Positions 62,488 to 64,000 of a stretch of DNA of 64,000 nt are shown here, piece by piece. Below the pieces are notes generated by a model. It searched no databases, was not told the origin of the DNA, and saw only the letters and a list, made by a program, of their open reading frames with translations. Every line of letters starts with the position of its first letter. The first letter of the stretch is position 1. The translations under genes and the position numbers were made by a program. Source of the DNA: Jatrophihabitans telluris (lineage in GTDB: Bacteria; Actinomycetota; Actinomycetes; Mycobacteriales; Jatrophihabitantaceae); assembly GCF_023516435.1 (NCBI RefSeq), contig NZ_CP097332.1, positions 2,790,001-2,854,000 of the forward strand, written 5' to 3'.

Positions 62488-64000
62488 TCGAGCTGGTTTC
62501 CGCGGGAGTGCGGTACACGCCGACTTCCGAACCGGTTTTCCACGACCTCACGCTGTCCATCGCCGAGGGCGAACTGTGCCTGGTCGTCGGGCCGACGGGA
62601 TCGGGCAAGTCCAGCCTGCTCGGGACGGTGAACGGGCTCGTCCCCCACTTCACCGGCGGGGTGCTGTCGGGGACCGTACGGGTCGCCGGACGGGACACTC
62701 GAACCCACCCACCGCGGGAACTGGCCGATGTGGTCGGGGTCGTCGGCCAGAATCCCCGGGCCGGCTTCGTCACCGACGTCGTGGAGGACGAGCTGGCCTA
62801 CACGATGGAGTCGCTGGCCATTCCCCGCGACGTGATGCGACGCCGCATCGAGGACGTGCTCGATCTGCTTTCGCTGGCCGAGCTGCGCGACCGGCCGCTG
62901 TCCACGTTGTCCGGAGGGCAGGCTCAGCGAGTCGCCATCGGTTCGGTGATGACCGCCCATCCGCGGGTGCTGGTGCTGGACGAACCCACCTCCGCTCTGG
63001 ACCCCGCCTCAGCCGAGGAGGTCCTGGCCGTCATTCAGCGCCTCGTGCACGACAACGGCCTGACCGTCCTGATGGCTGAGCACCGGCTCGAACGCGTCGT
63101 CCATTACGCTGACTCGGTCGTGGTCATGCCCGGCGGCGGCCGGCCGATCGAGTACGGCGATCCGGCGGCGATGATGCGGTTGTCGCCGGTGTTCCCGGCG
63201 GTCGTCGAACTGGGTCGCGATCTGGAGTGGGACCCGCTCCCGCTGACGGTCCGCGACGCGCGCCGCCGCTCCGCCGGACTGCACCGGACTCTGGCCACCG
63301 CCGCCGTGCCGCCGGATTCCGCCCGACCAGGTCGGGTGCTGGCCCGGGTCAGCGGGGCAACGGTGCGCTATCCCGAGACGGTCGCGGTCGACGGTCTGGA
63401 CCTCGAACTGCGCGGGGGTGAGATCACCGCCCTGATGGGACGCAACGGCGCCGGCAAGTCCAGCCTGCTCAATCTGCTGACCGGCCTGCGCAAGCCGACC
63501 AGCGGTACCGTCCGCCTGGGCGCCGGCGTCGACCCACGGAGTCTGCGCGGCCGAGCGCTCATCTGCGCGGTCGGCCTCGTCCCGCAGCAGCCCGCGGACC
63601 TGCTCTACGCCGACTCCGTCGCCGAGGAATGCGCCCTGGCCGACCGGGAAGCGGGCGGCGCCGTCGGACGCTGCGCTGGGCTGCTCCTGCGGATCGCCGG
63701 ACCCATCGACCCGGACCGCCATCCCCGGGACCTGTCCGAGGGCCAGCGCCTGGCCCTGGCGCTGGCCGTCGTCATGACCTCCGAACCGGACCTGCTGCTG
63801 CTCGACGAGCCGACCCGAGGGCTCGACTACCCCGCCAAGAAAAGGCTGATCGTGCTGCTGCGTGAGCTGGCCGGTCCCGAGCGGTCCATCGTCCTGGCCA
63901 CCCATGACGTCGAACTGGCGGCCGAGTTGTCCGACCGGACCGTGGTGATGGCTGACGGTCAGATCGTCGCCGACGGGCCCAGCCGTGAGGTGGTTGTCTC
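62484..64000 (+). CDS. ecfA: ECF transporter fused tandem ATPase (EcfA-EcfA'), 3' end outside
   Basis: At least 505 codons, running off the right edge. The first half has Walker A GPTGSGKSS, signature LSGGQAQRVA, Walker B VLVLDEPTSALD. The second has GRNGAGKSS, a degenerate signature LSEGQRLAL, and LLLLDEPTRGLD. The two halves power one ECF transporter as a built-in heterodimer. It belongs to the riboswitch-led operon; the S component gene probably follows. Confidence 0.92.
   Translation, partial: MIELVSAGVRYTPTSEPVFHDLTLSIAEGELCLVVGPTGSGKSSLLGTVNGLVPHFTGGVLSGTVRVAGRDTRTHPPRELADVVGVVGQNPRAGFVTDVVEDELAYTMESLAIPRDVMRRRIEDVLDLLSLAELRDRPLSTLSGGQAQRVAIGSVMTAHPRVLVLDEPTSALDPASAEEVLAVIQRLVHDNGLTVLMAEHRLERVVHYADSVVVMPGGGRPIEYGDPAAMMRLSPVFPAVVELGRDLEWDPLPLTVRDARRRSAGLHRTLATAAVPPDSARPGRVLARVSGATVRYPETVAVDGLDLELRGGEITALMGRNGAGKSSLLNLLTGLRKPTSGTVRLGAGVDPRSLRGRALICAVGLVPQQPADLLYADSVAEECALADREAGGAVGRCAGLLLRIAGPIDPDRHPRDLSEGQRLALALAVVMTSEPDLLLLDEPTRGLDYPAKKRLIVLLRELAGPERSIVLATHDVELAAELSDRTVVMADGQIVADGPSREVVV

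Overview
The window is a GC-rich chromosomal segment from an actinobacterium (Actinomycetota). This rests on frequent GTG starts, many leaderless promoters (a TANNNT -10 box six or seven bases before the start codon), the actinobacterial bcc-aa3 respiratory genes (qcrCAB, ctaE, ctaF, ctaC), PimB- and MptA-like lipoglycan glycosyltransferases, an F420/FMN luciferase-like oxidoreductase and a class E-type sortase signal. The genus cannot be read from the sequence. No rRNA, tRNA, CRISPR array, insertion sequence or prophage was recognised.

Layout. 1-3.3 kb: assimilatory sulfate reduction (cysC, divergent from sirA, a small zinc-ribbon gene and cysH). 3.4-5.9 kb: a secreted propeller-like protein, a 32-bp minisatellite abutting the promoter of a YbaK-type editing protein, and a GNAT acetyltransferase. 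5.9-13.8 kb: metF, a polyprenyl diphosphate synthase, an MptA-type mannosyltransferase, split lycopene cyclase crtYc/crtYd, an Rv2175c-like DNA-binding protein, a spermidine-synthase-like protein and PASTA kinase PknL. 13.8-21.2 kb: two DAHP synthases of different classes, an M14 peptidase, a propeller glycosidase-like protein, threonine aldolase, a phosphofructokinase with pyrophosphate-type residues and an Rv2179c-like exoribonuclease. 21.2-33.9 kb: acyltransferase, glucokinase, ArsA-like ATPase, two SRPBCC proteins, FadD15, PimB, a membrane metalloprotease and an NlpC/P60 hydrolase behind a ydaO/c-di-AMP riboswitch. 34-40.6 kb: NYN protein, DEDD exonuclease-GIY-YIG fusion, Lrp-like protein, trpD and an orphan receiver. 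40.9-47.5 kb: ctaE-qcrC-qcrA-qcrB facing ctaC-ctaF, separated by an 800-base repeat-rich gap. 47.6-58.5 kb: a cysteine desulfurase-TusA fusion lacking the PLP lysine, a sugar epimerase, asnB, an LLM oxidoreductase, adoK, erpA, DoxX, nadA, a DUF3043 protein and an aldo/keto reductase. 58.5-64 kb: a cobalamin-riboswitch operon.

Most of 5.9-54 kb keeps the gene content and order that I recall for Mycobacterium tuberculosis Rv2172c-Rv2204c and the related Streptomyces SCO2100-2160 region, so it is a conserved actinobacterial core locus with extra genes inserted.

The most interesting part is the right end. A cobalamin riboswitch precedes a cell-wall-anchored alpha/alpha-toroid protein, a membrane-anchored DUF4430 protein (the two halves of animal intrinsic factor/transcobalamin, encoded separately), and then ECF transporter T and fused A components. 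I read this as a surface B12-capture and uptake machine whose substrate-binding S component should lie just past the right edge. Second is the lysine-less desulfurase-TusA fusion. Third are the two intergenic minisatellite regions.
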